A stretch of 64,000 nucleotides of DNA from UBA1231 sp045652765. Lineage in GTDB: Bacteria; Bacillota_I; Bacilli_A; ML615J-28; CAG-313. The position numbers were made by a program, and so were the translations under genes. Each line of letters opens with the position of its first letter. Within the stretch, counting starts at the first letter, position 1. Where the stretch lies: contig JAZOLG010000051.1 of NCBI GenBank assembly GCA_045652765.1, positions 1 through 64,000 on the forward strand, written 5' to 3'. Shown here in pieces: positions 53,462 through 62,128 of this stretch. The notes under the pieces were generated by a model. The model searched no databases, was not told the DNA's origin, and saw nothing but the letters and a program-made list of their open reading frames with translations.

Positions 53462-53889
53462 TACTTAATACCAATCCTTTCTTTAACTTGTTTTAACATT
53501 CTTCTTGAAACATAGTCTTTAAAACCTGATTTTAATACTACAAGTAAACTTACACCAATTGTTACTTCAAAGTGATCTATATAATTAATATTCACAATAC
53601 AACTTTGATTAATATAAATAAAGTTATCATTTAGTATTTCTTTTATTTCATAAAGTCTTTTTTTCACGTGATATTTAATGCCTGAATTTAGGGCATACAC
53701 TTTATCACCTTCGGTATAAAAACATTCAATTTCTAAAGGATTTAGGCCTTTAATTTGATTTTGTTTATAACCTATAATATTTATATTATCCGTTAGACAC
53801 ATTGTTTCAATTATATTAAAAAGCTCATTTTTTTCTTTGCCATAGGCTATAATTTCATATGTATCTGATTTTATAAAACGAAACTTCAT
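53461..53889 (-). CDS. LytTR-family DNA-binding regulator
   Basis: This 142-residue protein has no receiver domain. Its C-terminal 95 residues are a LytTR domain: ECFYTEGDKVYAL, RLYEIKEIL, FIYINQSCIVNINYIDHFE and a final YVSRRMLKQVKERIGI. The first part is a short alpha-beta segment. With the DUF3021 membrane protein it forms a simple regulatory pair that probably controls its own promoter and perhaps nearby genes. Site TGGAGGACTAAT. Confidence 0.88.
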   Translation of the reverse strand: MKFRFIKSDTYEIIAYGKEKNELFNIIETMCLTDNINIIGYKQNQIKGLNPLEIECFYTEGDKVYALNSGIKYHVKKRLYEIKEILNDNFIYINQSCIVNINYIDHFEVTIGVSLLVVLKSGFKDYVSRRMLKQVKERIGIK

Positions 53890-53909
53890 ATTAGTCCTCC
53901 ATGTATAAT

Positions 53910-53938
53910 ATTATATCTTATTTTCATAAACGATTCAA
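53910..53938 (-). promoter_or_regulatory. Promoter of the LytTR-DUF3021 pair
   Basis: On the minus strand TTGAAT, 17 bp, TATAAT. Confidence 0.75.
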
Positions 53939-54004
53939 GTATAAATAAGTATTAGGTAATTTTTTGAAAACATTCGGTATGTTAAAACTATTATTGCAAA
54001 AAAA

Positions 54005-54033
54005 TTGACAATATTTTATTTATTTAATAAGAT
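54005..54033 (+). promoter_or_regulatory. Promoter of the ZIP transporter gene
   Basis: TTGACA (54005-54010), 17 bp, TAAGAT (54028-54033). No clear metal-regulator operator is seen. Confidence 0.65.
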
Positions 54034-54053
54034 ATTATTAGGAAGGTATATAT

Positions 54054-54833
54054 ATGATAGAAATTATATTTAGTGTAGTAATACCATTTATCGGAACAAT
54101 TCTAGGCGCATCACTTGTTTTCTTTGTTAAAGGCAAAATGAGTAGTAATGTCCAAAAAGCATTTAGTGGTTTTGCGGCAGGAGTGATGATTGCTGCAGCT
54201 TTTTGGAGTTTAATTATTCCTTCATTTGATGCTGCAAGTAATATGGGTAAACTTTCATTTATACCAGTCGTTGTTGGACTTTGGTTAGGGTTTATGTTTT
54301 TAATGTTACTTGATAAAGTAATTCCACATATTCATATTGATAGTGGTGAAAAAGAAGGACCAAGTTGTAATTTAAAAAAATCAACAATGACCGCCTTAGC
54401 TGTTGCTCTTCATAATTTACCAGAAGGTATTGCGGTTGGTGTTGTGCTAGCATCTGCTACATCAAGTAACAGTACTGTTTCAATTTCAATGGCTATTGCA
54501 TTAGCAATTGGAATAGCTGTACAAAATTTTCCAGAAGGGGCGATTATTTCCCTACCGCTTGCTAATTGTGGTGTCAAAAAGTCTAAAACTTTTACTCTTG
54601 GAGTTTTGAGTGGAATCGTCGAACCACTTGGTGCACTTCTTACAATGTTACTAGCGAGTTTTATTACACCGGCACTACCATATCTTTTAAGTTTTGCAGC
54701 TGGTGCGATGATTTATGTTGTTATAGAAGAGTTGATTCCTGAAATGACTGAAGGAAAGCATTCTCATATAGGTACAATTTTTTTCGCACTTGGATTTTCT
54801 TTGATGATGATATTAGATGTTATATTAGGCTAG
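54054..54833 (+). CDS. ZIP family divalent metal transporter
   Basis: A 259-residue protein with eight membrane helices. The metal path motifs HNLPEG (120-125) and NFPEG (158-162) are intact, and a His-containing loop (IPHIHID, about 90-96) lies between helices. It imports zinc or a related divalent metal; the metal cannot be told from sequence. Site AGGAAGGTATAT. Single-gene unit. Confidence 0.93.
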   Translation: MIEIIFSVVIPFIGTILGASLVFFVKGKMSSNVQKAFSGFAAGVMIAAAFWSLIIPSFDAASNMGKLSFIPVVVGLWLGFMFLMLLDKVIPHIHIDSGEKEGPSCNLKKSTMTALAVALHNLPEGIAVGVVLASATSSNSTVSISMAIALAIGIAVQNFPEGAIISLPLANCGVKKSKTFTLGVLSGIVEPLGALLTMLLASFITPALPYLLSFAAGAMIYVVIEELIPEMTEGKHSHIGTIFFALGFSLMMILDVILG

Positions 54834-54854
54834 ATATTCTAGCCTATTTTTTTT
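54826..54854 (+). terminator. Terminator after the ZIP gene
   Basis: TAGGCTAGA-TAT-TCTAGCCTA, 9 bp, then eight T. The ZIP stop codon lies in the left arm. Confidence 0.92.
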
Positions 54855-54867
54855 AAAAAAAATAAAT

Positions 54868-54880
54868 AGGTATAATACCT
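54868..54880. promoter_or_regulatory. Palindrome upstream of the pyrimidine promoter
   Basis: AGGTATAATACCT is a perfect inverted repeat around one central base. It touches the -35 of the pyr promoter at 54880, a place where an operator or a second promoter could act. Confidence 0.4.
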
Positions 54881-54908
54881 TGAATAAAAACGAAATTCGT
54901 GATATAAT
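54880..54908 (+). promoter_or_regulatory. Promoter of the pyrimidine operon
   Basis: TTGAAT (54880-54885), 17 bp, TGA, TATAAT (54903-54908). About 140 nt of leader follow before pyrB. Confidence 0.82.
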
Positions 54909-54955
54909 ACTAAAAAAATAAAAAATATCAGTTGTTTTGTCAAAAAAGTATATTT

Positions 54956-55040
54956 AGTTCAATTTTGAAACTAAGAACAACTTAAATTAAAATTGGAATT
55001 CTTAGTTTTCAAGTCTTTTTGATTTGAAGACTATTTTTTT
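54956..55040 (+). promoter_or_regulatory. Pyrimidine operon attenuator with mutually exclusive hairpins
   Basis: Three hairpins compete. AGTTCAA/TTGAAACT (54956-54972) can sequester GAAACT. GAAACTAAGAA (54967-54977) can pair instead with TTCTTAGTTTTC (54999-55010). The latter overlaps the left arm of a terminator, AGTTTTCAAGTC/GATTTGAAGACT (55004-55032), followed by A and T7. This is the layout of a transcription attenuator. I see no PyrR-binding consensus, so the effector is open. Confidence 0.7.
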
Positions 55041-55052
55041 AAGAGGTGTATT

Positions 55053-55925
55053 ATGAAAGGCTTATTAACACTTAAAGAATTAGAAACAAATAAAATCATG
55101 GAATTAATAGAGTATGCAATTAAACTAAAAAATGGATATGTTGTTAAATATCCTGATAAGAAAGTTGCTACTCTTTTTTTTGAAAATTCGACTAGAACGC
55201 ATTATTCTTTTCAAACAGCTTTAATTAATTTAGGTATCAATGTATTAAGCTGTGATGTTCGTAACTCAAGTGTAGCAAAAGGTGAAACACTGTATGATAC
55301 AGTTAGAACATTTGAAGCTTTAGGTGTTGATGGTGTTGTTATTAGATCATCACAAGATGAATACTTTAAAGAACTTGAAAATATTAATATTCCAATATTT
55401 AATGGTGGTGATGGCAAAAGTAATCATCCAACGCAATCTTTATTAGACTTAATGACAATATATGAAGAATTTGGAAAGTTTGAAGGTTTAAAATGTTGTA
55501 TTGTTGGAGACATCCTACATTCAAGAGTAGCGCATACTAATATTGAAGTTATGGAAAGACTTGGAATGGATGTTTATATTTCTGGACCAAGTGAATATAA
55601 TGATAATTCAGCTAAATATATTCCATTTGAAGAAGCTGTTAAAACAATGGATGTAATTATGTTGCTTCGAGTACAATTTGAAAGACATTCTGAATCTATG
55701 AGTATGAGCGTTGAAGAATATCATAAGCAATATGGATTATCCATGGATAAAGTTAATGAGATGTTACCACACGCTATTATTATGCATCCAGCGCCAGTAA
55801 ATAGAGGTGTTGAAATTGCTGATGATGTTGTGGAATGTGCAAAATCTAGAATATATAAGCAAATGACCAACGGGGTATACATTCGTATGGCCGCAATCTC
55901 ATTTGCGATGGAAGGTAAACTATGA
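55053..55925 (+). CDS. pyrB: Aspartate carbamoyltransferase catalytic chain PyrB
   Basis: PyrB joins carbamoyl phosphate and aspartate. The 290-residue protein has the carbamoyl phosphate site S46-T-R-T49, the GDGKSNHPTQ motif and HPAPVNRGVEI. No regulatory PyrI chain is present, as in Bacillus. It ends in TGA inside ATGA, overlapping pyrC by 4 nt; this is the second of two TGA stops in the window. Site AAGAGGTG directly after the attenuator. Confidence 0.96.
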   Translation: MKGLLTLKELETNKIMELIEYAIKLKNGYVVKYPDKKVATLFFENSTRTHYSFQTALINLGINVLSCDVRNSSVAKGETLYDTVRTFEALGVDGVVIRSSQDEYFKELENINIPIFNGGDGKSNHPTQSLLDLMTIYEEFGKFEGLKCCIVGDILHSRVAHTNIEVMERLGMDVYISGPSEYNDNSAKYIPFEEAVKTMDVIMLLRVQFERHSESMSMSVEEYHKQYGLSMDKVNEMLPHAIIMHPAPVNRGVEIADDVVECAKSRIYKQMTNGVYIRMAAISFAMEGKL

Positions 55926-57121
55926 TACTAATTAAGAATGGCAAAGTAATTGAAAATAATCAACTCATTAAAAAAGATATTTTAATTGACAATAATTTAA
56001 TTGTTCAAATAGATTCTGAGGTTGTATGTGATTGTGAAACAATTGACGCATCCAATATGCTTGTTATGCCTGGCGCAGTAGATGTACATGTTCATTTAAG
56101 AGAACCTGGTTTTGAAAATAAAGAAACGATAAAAACAGGAACAATGTCATGTGCTAAAGGTGGATTAACTTCAATTATGTCAATGCCAAACTTAAATCCG
56201 TGTCCAGATAATTTAGAACATTTAAATAAACAAATTGATATTATTAAGAAAGATGCCATTATTAATGTTTATCCATTTGGTACTATTACAATTAATGAAC
56301 AAGATAAAGAACTTGCAAAAATTGAAGAATTTAAAGATTTAGTTTATGGCATAACAGATGATGGAAGAGGCGTAAATAATTTAACTATTTTAGAACAAGC
56401 AATGCAACTTGCAAAAAAATATGATCTAACTATTGCATCTCACGCTGAAGATAATGTTTATAAAACATTACCCGAAGGAGAATACATTGCTGTAAAACGT
56501 GAAATAGAACTGGCTAAAAAAATAGGTTGTAAATATCATTTCTGTCATATGTCAACTAAAGAATCATTTGACGCAATCAGAATTGCTCAAAAAGAGGGTT
56601 ATCCGATCACATGTGAAGTTGCACCACATCATTTAATTCTAAATAGCGATATGATTAAAGATGCAAACTGGAAAATGAATCCTCCGCTTAGAAGTGAAAT
56701 TGATCGACTTGCAACAGTAGAAGCATTACTTGATGGTACAGCTTGTATGATAGCATCTGATCATGCTCCACATACGGAAATAGAAAAATCACAAGAATAT
56801 GATTTATGTCCAAATGGTATAATAGGTGCAGAAACAATGTTGCCAATAATTTATACACATTTTGTTAAAAATGGCTTAATTAGTTTAGATCGATTTTTAG
56901 ATATTTTAGTTTATAATCCAATTAAAGTATTTAACTTACCTAAAAGAGATTTAAGGGTTGGAAGTGTTGCAGATATCACAATATTAGATATTGAAAACAA
57001 ACACACTTATACCAAAGAAGAAATATTATCGATGGGAAAAAATTCACCATTTATTGGCATGAGTTTTTATGGCTTCCCAAAATATACAATAGTTAATGGA
57101 AAAATAGTTTTCCAAAAGTAA
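55922..57121 (+). CDS. pyrC: Dihydroorotase PyrC
   Basis: This zinc amidohydrolase closes carbamoyl aspartate to dihydroorotate. The 399-residue protein has H56 and H58 in DVHVHLREPG, a SHAED motif, FCHMSTKES and ASDHAPH, as in the Bacillus-type (class I) enzyme. It is translationally coupled to pyrB by the ATGA overlap. Confidence 0.96.
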   Translation: MILIKNGKVIENNQLIKKDILIDNNLIVQIDSEVVCDCETIDASNMLVMPGAVDVHVHLREPGFENKETIKTGTMSCAKGGLTSIMSMPNLNPCPDNLEHLNKQIDIIKKDAIINVYPFGTITINEQDKELAKIEEFKDLVYGITDDGRGVNNLTILEQAMQLAKKYDLTIASHAEDNVYKTLPEGEYIAVKREIELAKKIGCKYHFCHMSTKESFDAIRIAQKEGYPITCEVAPHHLILNSDMIKDANWKMNPPLRSEIDRLATVEALLDGTACMIASDHAPHTEIEKSQEYDLCPNGIIGAETMLPIIYTHFVKNGLISLDRFLDILVYNPIKVFNLPKRDLRVGSVADITILDIENKHTYTKEEILSMGKNSPFIGMSFYGFPKYTIVNGKIVFQK

Positions 57122-57136
57122 AGGAGACGAACTTAT

Positions 57137-58228
57137 ATGAATAATCGTAAATTAGTATTAGAAAATGGTCAAGTATTTGAAGGTATTGGTTTTGGTAGTT
57201 TAAACGAAACTGTTGCTGAAATTATTTGTAACACTGCTGTTGTTGGTTATCAAGAAATTATTTCAGATCCAACAAATACTGCTAAAATTGTTTGTATGAC
57301 ATATCCTTTAATTGGGAACTATGGACTTACAGATGAAGACTATGAGTCAAAACATATATGTACAAAAGGTTTAATTGTTCGTGAATATAATGAAATTCCA
57401 TCCAACTTTCGTTATACAAGAACGTTAGAAGAAGTAATGGAAGAAAATAATGTTTGTGGTATTCAAGGTATCGATACAAGAGAATTAATGAAAACTATTC
57501 AAGAACAAGGAACAATGAAAGCATTAATTTGTGATATTGAAAAACCATTTGATGAGTGTATGACATTATTAAACGAATATAGTGAACCTTTAAATTTAGT
57601 TCAAAGTGTTACATCAAAGAAAGTTTGGTATTCAAGAACACCAAACCCAATGTATAATGTGGCAGTTATAGATTTAGGAACAAAACTAAATTTAATAAAA
57701 GGCTTAAATAATGCTGGCTGTAATGTTATTAGTTTTCCATATAATACGACTAAAGAAGAAATCTTAAAATACAAACCTAATGGATTATTCATTTCATCAG
57801 GACCAGGAAATCCAACTAATTTAAAAGATGTAGTAGAAGTTATCAAAAGTTTTATTGGCATACTTCCGATTTTTGGTGTAGGTCTTGGCCATCAATTAAT
57901 TGGACTTGCGTATGATGCAACTACTTGCAAAATGAAAACTGGTCATCATGGATGTAATTATCCTGTTAAAAATTTGAAAACAGGTAAAGTGGAAATCTCT
58001 GTTCAAAACCATTTATATACAATTGATCGTCAAAGTTTAAAAGGAACAAGTTTAAAAGTAACTCATGAAAATGTTATAACTAATGAAGTAGAAGGCTTTG
58101 AAGATTCAAAAAATAAAGTTATGAGTATTGAATTTGAACCATTTACAATAATTGACCAAAATACAGAAGATGTATATCAAAAATTCATTACTTTAATGAA
58201 GAAACATGGAGGTCGTAAAAATGCCTAA
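57137..58228 (+). CDS. carA: Carbamoyl phosphate synthase small subunit with dead glutaminase triad
   Basis: CarA normally hydrolyses glutamine and feeds ammonia to CarB. At 363 residues it is full length, with the N-terminal FEGIGFG domain and the SSGPGNP segment. The catalytic residues are gone: the usual GICLGHQ reads GVGLGHQ, so Gly249 replaces the nucleophile Cys, and the usual YHPEA reads FEPFT, so Glu334 and Phe336 replace His and Glu. The glutamine-site GGNHPV and NHG segments also depart (GCNYPV, NHLY). The frame is intact and the protein remains part of the operon, so it may act as a structural or ammonia-channelling subunit. Vertebrate CPS I shows a comparable Cys loss. Confidence 0.94.
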   Translation: MNNRKLVLENGQVFEGIGFGSLNETVAEIICNTAVVGYQEIISDPTNTAKIVCMTYPLIGNYGLTDEDYESKHICTKGLIVREYNEIPSNFRYTRTLEEVMEENNVCGIQGIDTRELMKTIQEQGTMKALICDIEKPFDECMTLLNEYSEPLNLVQSVTSKKVWYSRTPNPMYNVAVIDLGTKLNLIKGLNNAGCNVISFPYNTTKEEILKYKPNGLFISSGPGNPTNLKDVVEVIKSFIGILPIFGVGLGHQLIGLAYDATTCKMKTGHHGCNYPVKNLKTGKVEISVQNHLYTIDRQSLKGTSLKVTHENVITNEVEGFEDSKNKVMSIEFEPFTIIDQNTEDVYQKFITLMKKHGGRKNA

Positions 58229-61200
58229 ACGTACAGATTTAAAAAAGATAATGGTTATTGGTTCTGGACCAATTGTTATTGGTCAAGGAGCTGAATTTGA
58301 CTATGCTGGAACACAAGCTTGTTTAGCATTAAAAGAAGAAGGGTATGAAGTTATATTAGTTAACTCAAATCCAGCTACAATTATGACTGATCCAAATATT
58401 GCTGATAAAGTTTATATGGAACCACTTGATCTAGAAAATGTGGCGAAAATTATTCGTTATGAAAGACCAGATGGTTTACTTTGTTCAATTGGTGGACAAA
58501 CAGGATTAAACCTTGGAATGCAACTTGCAAGAAAAGGGGTCTTAGATGAATGTCGCGTTGAGCTTTTAGGAACAAAAGCTGAAACAATTGAAAAAGCGGA
58601 AGACCGTGAACTTTTTAAACAACTTTGTATTGATTTAGGAGAGCCAATTATTGAATCAGAAATCGCAACTACGATGGATGAAGTCTTAGCTGCAGTTGAA
58701 AAAATTGGTTATCCAGTAATTTTAAGACCAGCTTTCACATTAGGTGGAACAGGTGGTGGATTTGCAGAAAATGAAGATGAACTTATTCCACTTGCTAAAA
58801 ATGCTTTAAAGATTTCTCCCGTATCACAAGTATTAGTAGAAAAATCGATAAAAGGATTTAAAGAAATTGAATTTGAAGTAATGCGTGATAAAAACAATAC
58901 TTCAATAGTTATATGTTCAATGGAAAATGTTGACCCAGTTGGTATTCATACAGGTGACTCAATTGTTGTTGCGCCTGCGCAAACTTTAACTAATAAAGAA
59001 TTTTCGATGCTTAGAAAATCAGCTTTAAAAATTATTAGAGGTTTAGAAATTGAAGGCGGATGTAACGTACAATTTGCGCTTGACCCATATTCTTTTAAAT
59101 ATTATTTAATCGAAGTAAATCCTAGAGTATCTCGTTCATCTGCTTTAGCATCAAAAGCATCAGGCTTTCCAATTGCTAGAGTTTCGGCTAAAATCGCTTG
59201 TGGTTTAACACTTGATGAAATCGATATAGCTGCGACTCCGGCATCATTTGAACCAACAATTGACTATGTTGTTACAAAATTTCCACGTTTCCCATTTGAT
59301 AAGTTTACAACAGCAAACAGAAGTTTAGCTACTCAAATGAAGGCAACTGGGGAAGTAATGAGTATTGGTAGAACTTTTGAAGAGTCACTATTAAAATCAA
59401 TTAGATCACTTGAAAATAAAGTTAATCATTTAGAATTAAAATCACTAAAAGATAAAACTTTAGAAGAATTAATGAGTTTTATTGATCTACACACAGATGA
59501 AAGAATTTTCGCAATAGGTGAAGCATTTAGAAAAGGTGCATCTGTTGATGATATATATATGTTAACTAAGATCGATAGATTCTTCTTAGAAAAATTAGTT
59601 AATATTATTAAATTTGAAGAAACATTAACAAATAATAAATTAGATATTAAAACTTTACACCAAGCTAAAAGAATGGGCTTTGCAGATTCTTATATTGGAA
59701 ATGTTTGGGATTTAACTGAAATCGAAATTTATAATTTAAGAAAAGAAAACAATATTTATCCAGTTTACAAAATTATTGATACATGTGCAGCTGAGTATGG
59801 TGCATACGTACCTTATTTTTATTCAACATATGAATCAATGAATGAATCAATTGTAACTGATAAAAAGAAAATTATTGTTTTAGGTTCAGGTCCAATTAGA
59901 ATTGGTCAAGGTGTGGAATTCGACTATACAACTGTTCACGCTATTTGGGCTATTAGAGAAGCAGGATATGAAGCAATTATTATTAATAATAATCCAGAAA
60001 CAGTATCTACTGATTATACAGTATCAGATAAATTGTATTTTGAACCATTAACATTTGAAGATGTTATGAATATTATTGATTATGAAAAACCTGTTGGTGT
60101 CGTTGTTGCGCTTGGTGGTCAAACTCCAATTAATCTAGCGTCTCGTTTAGATAAAGCTGGTGTTAAAATTTTTGGATCTAGTGCTAAAAGTATTGATCTA
60201 GCTGAAGATAGAGAATTATTCGAAAAAGCAATGGAAGAAATTAATATTCCAATGCCAAAAGGTTTTGGGGTATACACTATTGAAGAAGCAATTAACGCAG
60301 CAAATGAAATAGGATATCCAGTACTTGTTCGTCCATCATTTGTATTAGGTGGAAGAATGATGCACATTGTTTATGATGAGGCTGTATTAGTTGAAAAAGT
60401 AAAAGAAGCTGTTTTATTTGATAATGAACACCCAGTACTTGTTGATAAATATGTAGTGGGTCAAGAATGCGAAGTAGACGCAATTTGTGATGGAACTGAT
60501 GTCTTTATTCCAGGTATTATGGAACACATTGAAAGAACTGGTGTTCATAGTGGAGATAGTATGTCAGTTTATCCACCATATTCATTAACTGATGAAGTAA
60601 AACAAATAATTATTGATTATACAACAAGAATTGGTGTTAAACTAAATATGATTGGTTTATACAATATTCAATTTATTGTAGATAAAGAAAATAAAGTTTA
60701 TATTATTGAAGTAAATCCAAGATCAAGTAGAACTGTTCCTTTCCTTGCAAAATCAACTGGAATTCCAGTTGCGAAAATTGCAACAAAAGTTATGCTTGGA
60801 ACTTCACTAAAAGAACTTGGATATGTTGGTGTTGCGAAAAACAGAAAACGTTGGTACGTTAAAACTCCAACATTCTCATTCACAAAAATTGCCGGACTTG
60901 ATGCCGTATTATCACCAGAAATGAAATCTACGGGTGAGGCAATTGGTTATGATTATTCGCTTAACCGTGCTCTTTATAAATCATTAAAAGCTGCAGGTAC
61001 AAGAGTAGCAAACTATGGAACTGTACTCGCAACTATTAGCGATCAAGATAAACCAGCAACACTTCCATTAATCAGAAGATTTTATAATTTAGGTTTTAAT
61101 ATTGAAGCAACATCTGGAACAGCAAAATTCTTAAAAGAACATGGTATCAAAACACGTGTTCGTGGTAAGATTTCTGATGGTAGTGAAGAAATATTAGACT

Positions 61201-61397
61201 CAATTAAAAAAGGTTATGTAACTTATGTAATTAATACACAATCTGAAGAACCAGGTTCTTCTAATGATGGTAGTTACATCAGACGTGCAGCGATCGATAA
61301 TAATGTTGCAGTATTTACTTGTCTAGATACTGTTAAAGTATTATTAGACGTTTTAGAAGAAATCACAATGGGTATATCAGTAATTGATAAGGAGTAG
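58221..61397 (+). CDS. carB: Carbamoyl phosphate synthase large subunit CarB
   Basis: CarB makes carbamoyl phosphate from bicarbonate, ammonia and two ATP. The 1058 residues hold two homologous ATP-grasp halves (each starting KIMVIGSGPIVIGQG or KIIVLGSGPIRIGQG, with EVNPR and PRSSR metal segments), an oligomerisation region (about 405-545) and a C-terminal MGS-like domain. I start it at ATG 58221, behind GGAGG; it overlaps carA by 8 nt. All core features look intact, so with its CarA partner dead it should run on free ammonia. Confidence 0.96.
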   Translation: MPKRTDLKKIMVIGSGPIVIGQGAEFDYAGTQACLALKEEGYEVILVNSNPATIMTDPNIADKVYMEPLDLENVAKIIRYERPDGLLCSIGGQTGLNLGMQLARKGVLDECRVELLGTKAETIEKAEDRELFKQLCIDLGEPIIESEIATTMDEVLAAVEKIGYPVILRPAFTLGGTGGGFAENEDELIPLAKNALKISPVSQVLVEKSIKGFKEIEFEVMRDKNNTSIVICSMENVDPVGIHTGDSIVVAPAQTLTNKEFSMLRKSALKIIRGLEIEGGCNVQFALDPYSFKYYLIEVNPRVSRSSALASKASGFPIARVSAKIACGLTLDEIDIAATPASFEPTIDYVVTKFPRFPFDKFTTANRSLATQMKATGEVMSIGRTFEESLLKSIRSLENKVNHLELKSLKDKTLEELMSFIDLHTDERIFAIGEAFRKGASVDDIYMLTKIDRFFLEKLVNIIKFEETLTNNKLDIKTLHQAKRMGFADSYIGNVWDLTEIEIYNLRKENNIYPVYKIIDTCAAEYGAYVPYFYSTYESMNESIVTDKKKIIVLGSGPIRIGQGVEFDYTTVHAIWAIREAGYEAIIINNNPETVSTDYTVSDKLYFEPLTFEDVMNIIDYEKPVGVVVALGGQTPINLASRLDKAGVKIFGSSAKSIDLAEDRELFEKAMEEINIPMPKGFGVYTIEEAINAANEIGYPVLVRPSFVLGGRMMHIVYDEAVLVEKVKEAVLFDNEHPVLVDKYVVGQECEVDAICDGTDVFIPGIMEHIERTGVHSGDSMSVYPPYSLTDEVKQIIIDYTTRIGVKLNMIGLYNIQFIVDKENKVYIIEVNPRSSRTVPFLAKSTGIPVAKIATKVMLGTSLKELGYVGVAKNRKRWYVKTPTFSFTKIAGLDAVLSPEMKSTGEAIGYDYSLNRALYKSLKAAGTRVANYGTVLATISDQDKPATLPLIRRFYNLGFNIEATSGTAKFLKEHGIKTRVRGKISDGSEEILDSIKKGYVTYVINTQSEEPGSSNDGSYIRRAAIDNNVAVFTCLDTVKVLLDVLEEITMGISVIDKE

Positions 61398-61399
61398 CC

Positions 61400-62128
61400 A
61401 TGAAAGATTTAAAATTAAAAATTGAAAAAAATATCCAAGTTGGTTATGACACTTATTTAATGACTTTAACTGGTGATTTATCGGAAATTAAAAATCCAGG
61501 GGAATTTATTAATATCACAATTCCTGGATATTATTTAAGAAGACCAATATCAGTATGTGATTATAGTTCTAAACATGTTGATATTTTATATAAAGTATTA
61601 GGTCGTGGAACAAAAGATTTGTCTTGTTTTGAAGATGGAATCTATCTTGATTGTTTAGTAGGCCTTGGTAATGGTTTTACTGTTAAAGAAAATATTAAAC
61701 CATTATTAGTTGCCGGAGGAATTGGTATTGCACCACTTGTTGGACTTGCTAAAGCTTTTAATAAAATTGGTATTAAACCAACTTTAGTTTATGGTGCAAA
61801 ATCTCATCAAGATATTGTCTTAAAAGAAGAACTTGAAAAGCTAACTGATTTGTATATATGTACAGATGATGGATCCCTTGGTTTTAAAGGAAATGTCATT
61901 GAATGTATTAAACATCATAACTTTGAATTTGATTATTACTATTCTTGTGGACCACAAGTTATGCTTAAATATTTAAGTTTGGCTTATCCAAATGGGTGTG
62001 TAAGTTTAGAAGCAAGAATGGGTTGTGGATTTGGTGCTTGTATGGGATGTTCTATTGAAACAACAAATGGTCCTAAAAGAGTATGTAAAGAAGGTCCAGT
62101 ATTTGAAGCTAGTGAGGTGTTATTTTAA
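61400..62128 (+). CDS. pyrK: Dihydroorotate dehydrogenase electron transfer subunit PyrK
   Basis: PyrK passes electrons from PyrD to NAD through FAD and a 2Fe-2S cluster. In its 242 residues the FAD site YLRRPISVCD, a GGIGIAPL NAD-binding motif and four cluster cysteines (C209, C214, C217, C229) are present. It defines a class 1B, NAD-linked enzyme, suited to life without oxygen. It starts 2 nt after carB and overlaps pyrD by one base. Confidence 0.95.
   Translation: MKDLKLKIEKNIQVGYDTYLMTLTGDLSEIKNPGEFINITIPGYYLRRPISVCDYSSKHVDILYKVLGRGTKDLSCFEDGIYLDCLVGLGNGFTVKENIKPLLVAGGIGIAPLVGLAKAFNKIGIKPTLVYGAKSHQDIVLKEELEKLTDLYICTDDGSLGFKGNVIECIKHHNFEFDYYYSCGPQVMLKYLSLAYPNGCVSLEARMGCGFGACMGCSIETTNGPKRVCKEGPVFEASEVLF

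Noticed and set aside
26638..55930. Mycoplasma code (TGA as Trp)
   Set aside because: All long conserved proteins are complete with TGG for Trp and no internal TGA. The two TGA codons fall exactly at the expected ends of PurN and PyrB.
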